Virus record (IMG/VR): IMGVR_UViG_3300000553_003777
Location: 1-33,340 of that record
From: a virus
Length of the DNA: 33,340 nt
Reading direction: 5' to 3' (one strand)
Shown: positions 19,687 to 27,455 of the stretch, piece by piece
How the letters are laid out: each line of letters starts with the position of its first letter
How positions within the stretch are numbered: the stretch's first letter is position 1
The notes under the pieces: generated by a model
Told to the model about the DNA's origin: nothing
Seen by the model: the letters and a program-made list of their open reading frames with translations, nothing else
The model's database searches: none
Made by a program: the position numbers and the translations under genes

Positions 19687-20077
19687 TAGAGATTCAATTG
19701 CCAATTTCATATATGATTTAATGAAATTTGAGAAAGTTTGTCAAAAAGACTTAGAATATGCATTCCAAGTTTTTGTTAAGAATCAAGAGTATGAAAAATG
19801 TTCAGTAATTAAAGAATTACTTGAACTGAAATATTACGATAATAGAAAAAGAAATAATAATGAAGCATTGTTAAAAGTAGAAAATCTTATTACAGCAATA
19901 ACTTCTGGTAATTTAATTTTTGAGAAAAAGGAATTTATGAAGCAAAGGGAAAGAATTAAAAAACTTAAGCAAGATATTGAAGATTTTTATGATATGATGC
20001 ACAATGTTGGTAGAGATAAGATGGTTATTCCTCCATTTAAAAGGGAAAAAACAAAAGAATATTTTCTAACAATATGA
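19676..20077 (+). CDS. Unknown protein with coiled-coil character
   Basis: 133 residues beginning MEFNRDSIANFIYDLMKFEK. It is almost entirely helical; residues about 70-115 (LKVENLITAITSG...KKEFMKQRERIKKLKQDIED) have heptad-like spacing. The TGA stop overlaps the next ATG (ATGA). No family recognised. Confidence 0.65.
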   Translation: MEFNRDSIANFIYDLMKFEKVCQKDLEYAFQVFVKNQEYEKCSVIKELLELKYYDNRKRNNNEALLKVENLITAITSGNLIFEKKEFMKQRERIKKLKQDIEDFYDMMHNVGRDKMVIPPFKREKTKEYFLTI

Positions 20078-20619
20078 TTGTAATAGATAAATATAAAGCC
20101 ATTAAAAAATGGAAACCTGTAATTGAAAGTTTAAAGGTAACAGATGAAAGAAAGATTGAATTATTATCAATTTATGGAGAATATAAAGGTGTGACACAAT
20201 CTGCATCAAATTTGGCTCAGGGCTCAGCAAACTTATTACCATTAGAGTTTAAAATTTTATCAAAATTAAATTTAGAAGGTAAAGGAGTTATTATGAATGG
20301 TTTAAATGATGATAAAATTAAATTTATTAATCCTCATCCTATGTTAAAATTCACATTAAGTTATGAAGAAATTGATACAGATATAAAATTGGCAAGAAAA
20401 AATAAAATAAATGCCATAAATGGAAATTTCTTATCAAGTGGAATGGCATTCGCTCATAGATTAGATCACATGTCTACTGATTTAATTATCTCAGATTTAA
20501 ATGGAAGACTAAAAGATGGACAAATATTATACATTGATCAACAAATTATTTCAGATTTAACAATAATAAATTCAAAACCAACAACAATGGAAATAAAAGT
20601 AACTTATGATGTTATATGA
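20074..20619 (+). CDS. Unknown protein
   Basis: 181 residues beginning MIVIDKYKAIKKWKPVIESL. Middle part contains GVTQSASNLAQGSANLLPLE and a beta-rich C-terminus (KDGQILYIDQQIISDLTII, then TTMEIKVTYDVI), which could be a virion or scaffold component; this is only an impression. It is coupled by ATGA overlaps at both ends. Confidence 0.68.
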   Translation: MIVIDKYKAIKKWKPVIESLKVTDERKIELLSIYGEYKGVTQSASNLAQGSANLLPLEFKILSKLNLEGKGVIMNGLNDDKIKFINPHPMLKFTLSYEEIDTDIKLARKNKINAINGNFLSSGMAFAHRLDHMSTDLIISDLNGRLKDGQILYIDQQIISDLTIINSKPTTMEIKVTYDVI

Positions 20620-20771
20620 AAATATTTGAAAGACAAAAAGAATTTTGTATAGATTGTAAATTTAGTTTTGTGAGAGAAAAACAACTTTTTTGTGCTAAAA
20701 CAATAGGTATAACAAAACCGAACAATAATTGCGAACAATATGAAATAAAAAATAAAAAGAAAATTAAATAG
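20616..20771 (+). CDS. Small four-cysteine protein
   Basis: 51 residues: MKIFERQKEFCIDCKFSFVR, EKQLFCAKTIG and NNNCEQYEIKNKKK. The CxxC...C...C pattern could bind one zinc or an iron-sulfur cluster. It starts in an ATGA overlap with the previous gene and ends the operon before the TATATATA box of the dUTPase fusion. Confidence 0.6.
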   Translation: MKIFERQKEFCIDCKFSFVREKQLFCAKTIGITKPNNNCEQYEIKNKKKIK

Positions 20772-20790
20772 AATAGGAACGATAGATTTT

Positions 20791-20798
20791 TATATATA
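20791..20798 (+). promoter_or_regulatory. Late-type TATATATA promoter candidate
   Basis: TATATATA after a T-run, 16 bases before the ATG at 20815. Confidence 0.42.
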
Positions 20799-20814
20799 CT
20801 ATAAAAATGAATAT

Positions 20815-22137
20815 ATGAAACTTAAAGTAAATTGTGAAATATGTGGAAAAGAAGAATTGGTATTTCTAAGTAGATCAAAAAAATATAAAACCTGTTCAGT
20901 AAAATGTTTGAGTGAATATAATAAGGCTGAAAATGATTTAACTTGTTGTGTGTGTAATAAAAAATTTCATGTGAAGCCTTTTAGAGTAAATAAAATAAAA
21001 AATGAATTTGGAATAACTTGTTCTAAGAAATGTTCAAATAAATTAAAAACAAAAATGTATATGGGAAGAAAAAATCCGAACACAAAATATTTAAAATTAG
21101 ATGATAATTTTTTCAAAAATGTTGATAGCGAAGGTAAAGCATATTTATTGGGTTGGATAGCAAGTGATGGTACTGTAGGCTTATCTAGTATTACAATAAA
21201 AATAAATAATAAAGATGTAAAATGTTTAGAGTCTTTGAGTGATATTATTTGTCAAGAATTACCAATTGTACCTAATAAAGATATGGTATCTTTAACTATT
21301 TCATCTAAAACTATTTCGAAAAATGTATGTGAATTATTAAATATATTACCAGAAAAAAAATCAGATAAGGTTTGTTTTCCTTCTCTTGAAAAAGATGAAT
21401 TAAAATGGGCTTTTTTGAGAGGGTTTTTTGATGGTGATGGATCTGTACATGGTATATCTGAATCTCACAATTCACCATATTGTAATATCACAACAAATTC
21501 TGAATCTATGAGAAAAACTATAATGGAATTTACAAAAATTCCATGTTCAGAAAATAAAAATCAATTAGGATGGAGTGGAAATAATGCACTAGATTTTCTA
21601 GATAAAATCTATAAAAATGCCAAATATAGACTTTTAAGAAAATATGAATTATACTTGGACATTTCAACTTGGGTGCCATCTGTATCTTATAGTAAATATT
21701 TCAAAAATGAACATTGCAAATGGTCAAAAACAAGAACGGATGCAATTTCACCTTCAAAAGAAAGGGCTTCTGATTCTGGATATGATTTAGTTTTATTAGA
21801 GAAGATAAAAACCGTAGGTAAAGTTGAATTTTATGACACAGGAATAAAAGTTAAACCAAATTTTGGTTATTATTTTCAGGTAGTACCTAGAAGTTCAATA
21901 AGCAAAACTGGTTATATGTTGGCTAATTCTGTTGGTATAATAGATAGAACTTATTTAGGAAATATTATAGTAGCATTAATTAAAATTGATGATTCTATGC
22001 CTGATTTGGTTTTACCTATGAGATTAGTTCAAATGATTCCAACACCAATTGTTCATTTTGAATTAGAAGAAGTTGATAGTTTTGATGTTAATGAGACACA
22101 TAGAGGTGAAGGCGGTTTCGGTTCATCAAATAAATAA
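20815..22137 (+). CDS. dut: LAGLIDADG homing endonuclease fused to dUTPase
   Basis: 440 residues in three parts. Residues 7-75 hold two zinc-finger units (CEIC...CSVKC and CCVC...CSKKC). Residues 105-285 form a LAGLIDADG endonuclease with both signature helices, YLLGWIASDGTV (110-121) and FLRGFFDGDGSV (200-211). Residues about 302-440 are a complete trimeric dUTPase: SDSGYDL (319-325), PRSSI (358-362), NSVGIIDRTYLG (371-382), RLVQMI (403-408) and RGEGGFGSS (430-438). dUTPase hydrolyses dUTP to dUMP, keeping uracil out of DNA. No in-frame ATG stands at the junction, so dUTPase is made only as the fusion unless it is processed. Intein splice residues are absent. Confidence 0.9.
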   Translation: MKLKVNCEICGKEELVFLSRSKKYKTCSVKCLSEYNKAENDLTCCVCNKKFHVKPFRVNKIKNEFGITCSKKCSNKLKTKMYMGRKNPNTKYLKLDDNFFKNVDSEGKAYLLGWIASDGTVGLSSITIKINNKDVKCLESLSDIICQELPIVPNKDMVSLTISSKTISKNVCELLNILPEKKSDKVCFPSLEKDELKWAFLRGFFDGDGSVHGISESHNSPYCNITTNSESMRKTIMEFTKIPCSENKNQLGWSGNNALDFLDKIYKNAKYRLLRKYELYLDISTWVPSVSYSKYFKNEHCKWSKTRTDAISPSKERASDSGYDLVLLEKIKTVGKVEFYDTGIKVKPNFGYYFQVVPRSSISKTGYMLANSVGIIDRTYLGNIIVALIKIDDSMPDLVLPMRLVQMIPTPIVHFELEEVDSFDVNETHRGEGGFGSSNK

Positions 22138-22141
22138 AAAT

Positions 22142-22463
22142 ATGGGAGAAACATCAGTAGTAATAGAGAAAGCGGTAGAATTATTAAGTCAATGTTATGG
22201 CGGAATTTATGTCAAAATATTGTCTGATATGATTCAAAAATATCCTGATAGTTATGCAAAAAATGGTTATTGGGGTGTTTATATCGAGATAGGTTTTGGT
22301 GATTATGAATTAGTACCTAAAACATAAAGTTTTTTTTAAACATCAACTTGCAGAAGATATACTATTTTATGGTGGTCATGTGGGTAATGAATTTGTACAT
22401 AGTATATTAAAAGATGATGTGCAAAAACTTATAAGACTTCAACGGAAGTTAAAAATTAAATAA
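22142..22463 (+). CDS. Small unknown protein split by one base
   Basis: The ATG at 22142 gives MGETSVVIEKAVELLSQCYG and continues to FGDYELVPKT, stopping at 22327 (61 residues). One A skipped in the A-run at 22319-22322 leads into a second open frame, HKVFFKHQLAEDILFYGGHV and NEFVHSILKDDVQKLIRLQR, ending at 22463 for about 106 residues. The second frame has no start codon of its own, which favours a single gene. It follows the dUTPase fusion by 4 bases. Function unknown. Confidence 0.55.
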
Positions 22464-22468
22464 ATTAA

Positions 22469-22879
22469 ATGAATCTAACAAGTAAAACAATAAGTGTAGG
22501 AAACAGATCAATAAATTCAAAAATTACAAGAGAACAAGTAGAAGACTTAAAAAATTTATATAAATCATTCAGATATAAAATTGAAAATGAATCTGAAAAG
22601 TTGATTCTTCAAAAATATTTCAATGTCAAATTTATAAAGGAAGATTTTGTTCATTATTCTATTCCTAGAAAGCAAGAAATTAGAAGATTTAAACTTTTAA
22701 TTCTTAAAAAAGATGACCTTGCTGAAATAATACAAAGAATTTTAGATAATTCTGAACTTGTGAATGATCCTTCAATTCAAGATATGGAAACTATTTTGGT
22801 TAATGAAATAAGTCAATCGATAAATAAGGAAATAATTTCTAAATTGATGAATATGAGCAATTTTAAATATGGTAAGTGA
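22469..22879 (+). CDS. Unknown helical protein
   Basis: 136 residues beginning MNLTSKTISVGNRSINSKIT. After a short polar N-terminus it is helical and charged (EQVEDLKNLYKSFRYKIENE), with a C-terminal ETILVNEISQSINKEIISKL helix. Its last codon abuts the convergent gene ending at 22880. No family recognised. Confidence 0.66.
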   Translation: MNLTSKTISVGNRSINSKITREQVEDLKNLYKSFRYKIENESEKLILQKYFNVKFIKEDFVHYSIPRKQEIRRFKLLILKKDDLAEIIQRILDNSELVNDPSIQDMETILVNEISQSINKEIISKLMNMSNFKYGK

Positions 22880-23704
22880 TTATTTTGTATCTTTAATGAT
22901 ATGAATTTGTTTTTCATCATCTGCAATAATATCACCACCTAATCTTCTTTTTGCATTATAAGCATCTGTTTTAGAAGGTGTTTCAATAATTATTTTACCG
23001 GGTCTTTGTTTTAATTTTCCAGTTGGTCTATCGGATGTTTCTAAATCTGTATCGTCTATATTTATATTAATAAAACTATCTTCTAAATCACCTGTTGATT
23101 CTTTTACAAAGGCTTCCCATGTTTTAATTTTTTTCATTTTTATATTATTGTTTTTTGATTCTTGTTGAATACTTGGTTGTGCAGGTTGTACTTGTCCTGC
23201 AGGAGGACTGCTTCTAGCCTTTACAACACCTGGTTGTTGTGGCTCAGCAGTTGTAGTTGCAGTTGCATCTACTTGTTGTTGTGCTTGTTGCTTTGATTGA
23301 AATTCATCATCAGTATATTCAACTACTTTTGGATCTATTTCACAATTAATAAATTGTCCACCACGAATTTCACCTGATTCTATTTTACCTTTAAAGAATT
23401 TTCCTTTATAAATAATTCCAGATTTGAATATACCATCTCTCCAAACACCATTATACCATACTCCATTTTGCCAAGTTCCATAACGCCATTCACCATCTCT
23501 CCATACACCAAAATACCAACTTCCATTATACCAAATACCACCATTCCAAACAAGTGTATCTTGAAAAATTTCAAGTCTAGCATTTTTTATTTCAGCATTA
23601 ACTAGCCAAGTGAATTTATTTTTAATGAGAATCTCATCAATTTTCCATTGTTCAGTATGTGTTATGCCTTCGTGTTTAAGTTCGGCGTATCTTATTTCAC
23701 TCAT
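22880..23704 (-). CDS. WxNGxW-repeat protein with an internal CTS-like segment
   Basis: 274 residues in three parts. Residues about 52-100 are tandem five- to six-residue repeats (WNGGIWYNGSWYFGVW, RDGEWRYGTWQNGVW and so on), which probably form a flat beta-solenoid as in MORN or pentapeptide-like repeats. A Gln/Pro/Ala-rich linker follows (KQQAQQQVDATATTTAEPQQ). At residue 190, MKKIKTWEAFVKESTG matches the capsid-targeting-like N-terminal motif of other genes here, so a second product of 85 residues may start at 23137, where the sequence upstream is A-rich. A TATATATA box lies 22 bases upstream of the main start. Repeat surface proteins are often virion components. Confidence 0.75.
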   Translation of the reverse strand: MSEIRYAELKHEGITHTEQWKIDEILIKNKFTWLVNAEIKNARLEIFQDTLVWNGGIWYNGSWYFGVWRDGEWRYGTWQNGVWYNGVWRDGIFKSGIIYKGKFFKGKIESGEIRGGQFINCEIDPKVVEYTDDEFQSKQQAQQQVDATATTTAEPQQPGVVKARSSPPAGQVQPAQPSIQQESKNNNIKMKKIKTWEAFVKESTGDLEDSFININIDDTDLETSDRPTGKLKQRPGKIIIETPSKTDAYNAKRRLGGDIIADDEKQIHIIKDTK

Positions 23705-23738
23705 TTATTTAAAATATTTCTTTTTCTATATATAAAAT

Positions 23739-24218
23739 TTATAAATTATATTTTTTTGCGGCTGCAAAATGTTCAAATTCTGGTATAGTTTCTAACACTC
23801 TTTTGAAATTTTTTATAAATTTTGGGTACCAACCACCATCTCCTCCGTCTCTTGGAACTTTAAGATTATCAAATTCATTTTGTATATATTCATAAAAATA
23901 TGTACAAATATCTGTATATTTATTATAAAATTCAATAGGTGTTAAAAAAGATTTTGCAAATATTGAAAATTCTTCTTTTGTTAAAATTTCGTGATTACCA
24001 AAGGCTTCACAATTGGATTTTTCAATATTCATATCTAAACAATCAAATTCTACAAAAAGTCCAGTATATTTGGGTACGCCAAAAATTTTATTATTTTTAG
24101 TAATTTGTATGTCAATACACATACTTATGGAATAAGTATTGCCACTTTTTTGTATAAGAAAATTGTCAATGTATCTATTAAGATCAGCATTTTCAAAAAT
24201 TTTAAAATTTGTTATCAT
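23739..24218 (-). CDS. CTS-like/KYNL cassette protein
   Basis: 159 residues, beginning MITNFKIFENADLNRYIDNF and ending AAAKKYNL. The first ten residues fit the shared N-terminal motif (xFxIFEN) and the last five the shared C-terminal one. The body contains a strand pair (FGVPKYTGLFVEFDCLD) and a glycine-rich GGDGGWYP loop. It is transcribed alone on the minus strand. The function is unknown; packaging in the head is inferred. Confidence 0.72.
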   Translation of the reverse strand: MITNFKIFENADLNRYIDNFLIQKSGNTYSISMCIDIQITKNNKIFGVPKYTGLFVEFDCLDMNIEKSNCEAFGNHEILTKEEFSIFAKSFLTPIEFYNKYTDICTYFYEYIQNEFDNLKVPRDGGDGGWYPKFIKNFKRVLETIPEFEHFAAAKKYNL

Positions 24219-24270
24219 AATAATGTATTAATTTTGATTTAAACTTTTTGTAATAGAACTTATATTATAT

Positions 24271-24278
24271 TATATATA
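24271..24278 (+). promoter_or_regulatory. Late-type TATATATA promoter candidate
   Basis: TATATATA within TATATTATATTATATATAAT, 20 bases before the ATG at 24299. Confidence 0.42.
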
Positions 24279-24298
24279 ATTAAAAAATAATTATTTTT

Positions 24299-25087
24299 AT
24301 GATAAATAAGATTTTTGTTGACAAGACAACAGGTGAGCAAGTGAGAATTATAAATGAAGATGCAATTAACTATCAATTAGATAACAGTGTTAGAATTAAG
24401 AAAGAAGTTTTTCCTAAAAGATATGAAGAACAAATAGAAGTTGATCCAAATGCTTTTTTTCAACAAGTATATAAATCTAATGATCCACTAGCAAATCTAG
24501 CAAATCAAATAAAACAGTTAGATTCAAGTAAAATAGTAGATAATCCAAATTCTGGTGCACAAGTAAAATATACACCACCCGTCGTGCTTTCTGATAATTC
24601 TATGACTCAAGTTGCAGTAAAGCAACAACAAATCGAAGGTGCAGTACAATTAACACCTGAACAAAAAAAAGCAATGCTAGATGAATGGCGTAAAAGTCAA
24701 CCAGGTGCTCAAATTCCAGAGGTACAAAATAGAAATTATGATGAGGAGGAAGAAAGATTTTTAAATGGTGACAAACCAATAGCAACTAAAACATCTGAAC
24801 CAAAGGTTGATCCAATTCAAATGATGTTTAAAATGTTTAAAAAAAATTATTCTGTTAAATTAGATATAGAAATTGAAGATAATATACCAAATCCCCAGTT
24901 CATAGCAATAATTCAAGAAAATGTTGAAGCTGATGCTATTAGATATTATGCGGATTTAATTTCTGATAAATTATTACAAGATCCTGAAAAACTTAAAGAT
25001 GAAGTTTATAAACAACTTAAAGTAATAGTAAATAAAGAATTAGGTATCGAGGAAGAAAAAAATAATAAAGAAGATGAATCTAAGTGA
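24299..25087 (+). CDS. Unknown protein, possible virion component
   Basis: 262 residues. Residues 1-60 form a strand-rich start (INKIFVDKTTGEQVRI, YEEQIEVDPNAFF); residues about 60-165 are low-complexity and Gln/Pro/Asp-rich; residues about 175-255 (MMFKMFKKNYSVKLDIEIED and ADLISDKLLQDPEKLKDEVY) form a compact alpha-beta end. This layout of a flexible middle between small folded ends is common in phage baseplate and scaffold proteins, but no family is recognised. It overlaps the next gene by 14 bases. Confidence 0.68.
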   Translation: MINKIFVDKTTGEQVRIINEDAINYQLDNSVRIKKEVFPKRYEEQIEVDPNAFFQQVYKSNDPLANLANQIKQLDSSKIVDNPNSGAQVKYTPPVVLSDNSMTQVAVKQQQIEGAVQLTPEQKKAMLDEWRKSQPGAQIPEVQNRNYDEEEERFLNGDKPIATKTSEPKVDPIQMMFKMFKKNYSVKLDIEIEDNIPNPQFIAIIQENVEADAIRYYADLISDKLLQDPEKLKDEVYKQLKVIVNKELGIEEEKNNKEDESK

Positions 25088-25487
25088 ACACAATGAAAGA
25101 TTTGAATTTTGTAGAAAATTCAGAGAATATGAATCAAAAATAATCAAAATGGCTGGACATCTTGCTGATTATTATATAGATAGAGCATTAGAATCAGAGG
25201 ATTTTTCTCATGTTTCTGGATTTTTAATTGATTATTTTTCTGGACCAGTTGGAAAACCACTTGATGCATATGAATTGCTACAACAGTATAAAGAATTTGG
25301 TCTTAATGAAAAAATTGAAGATATAGATTTTAATATTGATGAATGGTATAAAATTAAACGTGAGATTGATAAGCCATATATGTCTGATCCTGAAAGAGAT
25401 AAGTGTATAAAAATGAATGATGATGAATATTTAAAATATATGATTGAAAAAAGAAGAAAAGAAGCGAATGAGGATACCGAAATTTAG
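25074..25487 (+). CDS. Unknown acidic helical protein
   Basis: 137 residues beginning MNLSEHNERFEFCRKFREYE. Helical, with a central FLIDYFSGPVGKPLDAYELL and a charged C-terminus (KYMIEKRRKEANEDTEI). It is co-transcribed with 24299 and 25530. No family recognised. Confidence 0.66.
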   Translation: MNLSEHNERFEFCRKFREYESKIIKMAGHLADYYIDRALESEDFSHVSGFLIDYFSGPVGKPLDAYELLQQYKEFGLNEKIEDIDFNIDEWYKIKREIDKPYMSDPERDKCIKMNDDEYLKYMIEKRRKEANEDTEI

Positions 25488-25529
25488 GATGGATAAATTG
25501 ATAGAAACTTGAATAAAAATAACTTAAAA

Positions 25530-25901
25530 ATGATAGCAGAACAATATATTAGAGATGGTGTAAGATTAAGAAAATCTTATATTGAAAATTTAAAGCAAAT
25601 TTTGAAACAAGAGCCTGCTATAAATGATAAAAAGCAAGTTTTTGAAGATTTAAAGAATGAAATGGAAAAAATAGTTCATTCTGATTTAAATGATGTCAGA
25701 AAAACATTAGAACTTAATAATAAATTAAATGTACTTGATAAAGAAATTAGAAAAGTACAAGAAATTTTAAAACCTTATTATGATGCTATTGAAAATTTGA
25801 AATTTGAAAGGGATAGATTATATATAGCAATTAAAGAAAAATATCCAAATATAACTGACAGAGAAATAGAATCAGAAATAATGGCACATATAGAAGAATG
25901 A
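25530..25901 (+). CDS. Unknown coiled-coil protein
   Basis: I use the ATG at 25530 (MIAEQYIRDGVRLRKSYIEN, 123 residues) rather than an in-frame TTG 21 bases upstream. Nearly all helical with heptads (LKNEMEKIVHSDLNDVRKTL, LNVLDKEIRKVQEILK), ending EIESEIMAHIEE. The stop overlaps the next ATG. No family recognised; a structural or chaperone-like role would suit a coiled coil of this length. Confidence 0.62.
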   Translation: MIAEQYIRDGVRLRKSYIENLKQILKQEPAINDKKQVFEDLKNEMEKIVHSDLNDVRKTLELNNKLNVLDKEIRKVQEILKPYYDAIENLKFERDRLYIAIKEKYPNITDREIESEIMAHIEE

Positions 25902-25978
25902 ACTACTACAATAAAGATGTAGTTGTTTTCTTTGACGGACTCTATAAAAATGTTATTTCAAAAAATAGAAAAACTTAA
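25898..25978 (+). CDS. Possible 26-residue coupled peptide
   Basis: ATGA overlap with the preceding stop, reading MNYYNKDVVVFFDGLYKN then VISKNRKT. The overlap is the one used by many real gene pairs here, which is the main support. It ends 41 bases before the tmRNA. Confidence 0.35.
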   Translation: MNYYNKDVVVFFDGLYKNVISKNRKT

Positions 25979-26019
25979 CAAAAAATTATAACTATATAGT
26001 TTATCGTTCTTTAAAATAA

Positions 26020-26385
26020 GGGGGTGACCGATTTTGACAGTATTGTATAATGAGGTTATCGGCAAGTAACGCATTTTCTAATAAGGCGTTTTATAAATTT
26101 ATAGGAACAAACAATAAATGGCGAAGCACATACGCATATCGTTACTTCAAATTCAACATTTTCAGTTGCTGGAACTGTTGTTGAGAGTGGAGTTCTCGTA
26201 GCCTAAACAGAAAAAACCAGACCATCTTTTTAGTAAACTATATTGAGACTTTCAAAAATGTTTAGTGGATTTGACAATTACCAATTAAAAATTATCTATT
26301 TCGTTCTGATTAGAAAAATAGAACTAAACTTGTAGAAGATGCCGAAAGGCGTTATTGGACCGGGGTTTGAGTCCCCGCACCTCCA
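26020..26385 (+). ncRNA. ssrA: tmRNA (transfer-messenger RNA)
   Basis: The 5' end GGGGGTGACCGATTTTGACAG and the 3' end (T arm CGGGG-TTTGAGT-CCCCG, then CACCTCC and discriminator A) form the alanine-type acceptor GGGGGTG/CACCTCC with the G3-U70 pair needed by alanyl-tRNA synthetase. The internal reading frame resumes at GGC (26120) and runs to TAA (26204-26206), giving a 28-residue tag that starts GEAHTHIV and ends ESGVLVA. Bacteroidota tags also start Gly-Glu and end in small hydrophobic residues but have about ten residues. tmRNA rescues stalled ribosomes and tags the product for proteolysis; this phage copy may alter host quality control. CCA is not encoded. Confidence 0.93.
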
Positions 26386-26416
26386 CATTAACTTATTGAT
26401 TATCAATAAGTTAAAT

Positions 26417-26447
26417 AAAAAGCCAACTATTTAGTTGGCTTTTTTAA
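26417..26447. terminator. Terminator shared by the tmRNA and the convergent HNH gene
   Basis: AGCCAACT/AGTTGGCT (26421-26428, 26433-26440) with A-run before and T-run after. A second long inverted repeat, TTAACTTATTGAT and its complement, lies just upstream (26388-26414). The hairpin also encodes the last residues of the HNH protein on the minus strand. Confidence 0.88.
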
Positions 26448-27140
26448 TTTCAATTCTTTTATAATATTTGAAATTGTGCCCTTTGTCGCACCAAAATATT
26501 TTGCAATTTCTATTTGCTTTGTTCCGCTTGTATATAACTCATTAACCTTATTTCTGTCTATTTTTTTCATAACTTCTTTTTTTGTTTTTGATTTTTTAAT
26601 AATTTCAATTTTGAATTTTTCAAAAAAATCAATATCGGAGTGTTCTTTTTTGTGACAATTTTTACAGATGACTACACATTTATTTAATTCTTCGGCAATT
26701 TTAATAGATAGATCTTCTATACTATTAAAAGTGATATAAATTTCACCTATCATAAAATCTTTTTCGTTTTTATCTAAATGATGAAAATCTAAAGATGAAT
26801 TACATTCATTATACCCACATTTTTCACATCCAGAGATACCCTTATATTCTAAATATATTTTTTTATTGTTTTTCAATTTACTGTCATTTTCATTGGAATG
26901 TATTTTACCATGGCAATTTCCACATAACAAAATACATTTTTGAATTTCTTTTTCAATGATTGACCATCTACAATCTTGTATCGCCCAAATTGTAGCATCT
27001 TTTTCTGAACTATTTTTATGATGAAATTCTAAGGAAAAAATATTTGTTTCACCACACTTTTCACATTTCCCACCTAAATATTCAATTGCTTTAATTCTTT
27101 TAGATAATCTATCTATTTTTACCCATTCTCTTTTTGTCAT
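26427..27140 (-). CDS. HNH endonuclease with two HNH units and HTH, paralogue of 3461
   Basis: 237 residues with the same plan as the protein at 3461: CEKCGETN...FHHKNSSE...CGNCHGKIH (about 28-85), CEKCGYNE...DFHHLDKN...CKNCHKKEH (about 108-170), and a C-terminal HTH (KVNELYTSGTKQIEIAKYF then TKGTISNIIKELK). The two share long stretches at roughly half identity. This copy lies next to the tmRNA 3' end, the other abuts a tRNA-Thr, so the family favours RNA-gene neighbourhoods. A TATATATA box (27161-27168) lies 20 bases upstream. Confidence 0.86.
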   Translation of the reverse strand: MTKREWVKIDRLSKRIKAIEYLGGKCEKCGETNIFSLEFHHKNSSEKDATIWAIQDCRWSIIEKEIQKCILLCGNCHGKIHSNENDSKLKNNKKIYLEYKGISGCEKCGYNECNSSLDFHHLDKNEKDFMIGEIYITFNSIEDLSIKIAEELNKCVVICKNCHKKEHSDIDFFEKFKIEIIKKSKTKKEVMKKIDRNKVNELYTSGTKQIEIAKYFGATKGTISNIIKELKLKKPTK

Positions 27141-27225
27141 AAGTTGTTTTCTTTTTATTGTATATATAAATTTTAGAAAACAACTTTTTTACTATTTTTT
27201 GTATTTTTTTATTTATATATAATTT

Positions 27226-27432
27226 ATGAAATATTTAAAAATTTTTGAAGATTATACTATACAAAAGCCTTACTGCAATTCTTTTATTATATATCCAGAT
27301 TTTTTTACTGAAGGAGAATTATTTGATTATTTTAATTTAGTAGGTGAAGCAGATTGGTGTGATCTTCCTAAAACAGATACAATAGAATATTATGAATATT
27401 CAATTAAATTTGATAAAAAAGGAATAAACTAA
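27226..27432 (+). CDS. CTS-like cassette protein, N-terminal part of a split gene
   Basis: 68 residues beginning MKYLKIFEDYTIQKPY and stopping after KFDKKGIN. At a run of six A's (27415-27420) a one-base shift continues into the next frame through RNKLRKKKKEEILSYINDF and the gene at 27456, for a total of about 160 residues. The joined product would have the shared N-terminal motif here and the shared KKYNL end there, exactly the pattern of intact family members, so I read these as one gene. A TATATATA box ends 4 bases before the start. Confidence 0.65.
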   Translation: MKYLKIFEDYTIQKPYCNSFIIYPDFFTEGELFDYFNLVGEADWCDLPKTDTIEYYEYSIKFDKKGIN

Positions 27433-27455
27433 GAAAGAAGAAAAAAGAAGAAATA

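Noticed and set aside
20815-21720. Intein in the dUTPase
   Set aside because: The LAGLIDADG part is at the extreme N-terminus, with no extein before it, no N-terminal splice Cys/Ser in context and EH-C rather than HN-C at the junction.
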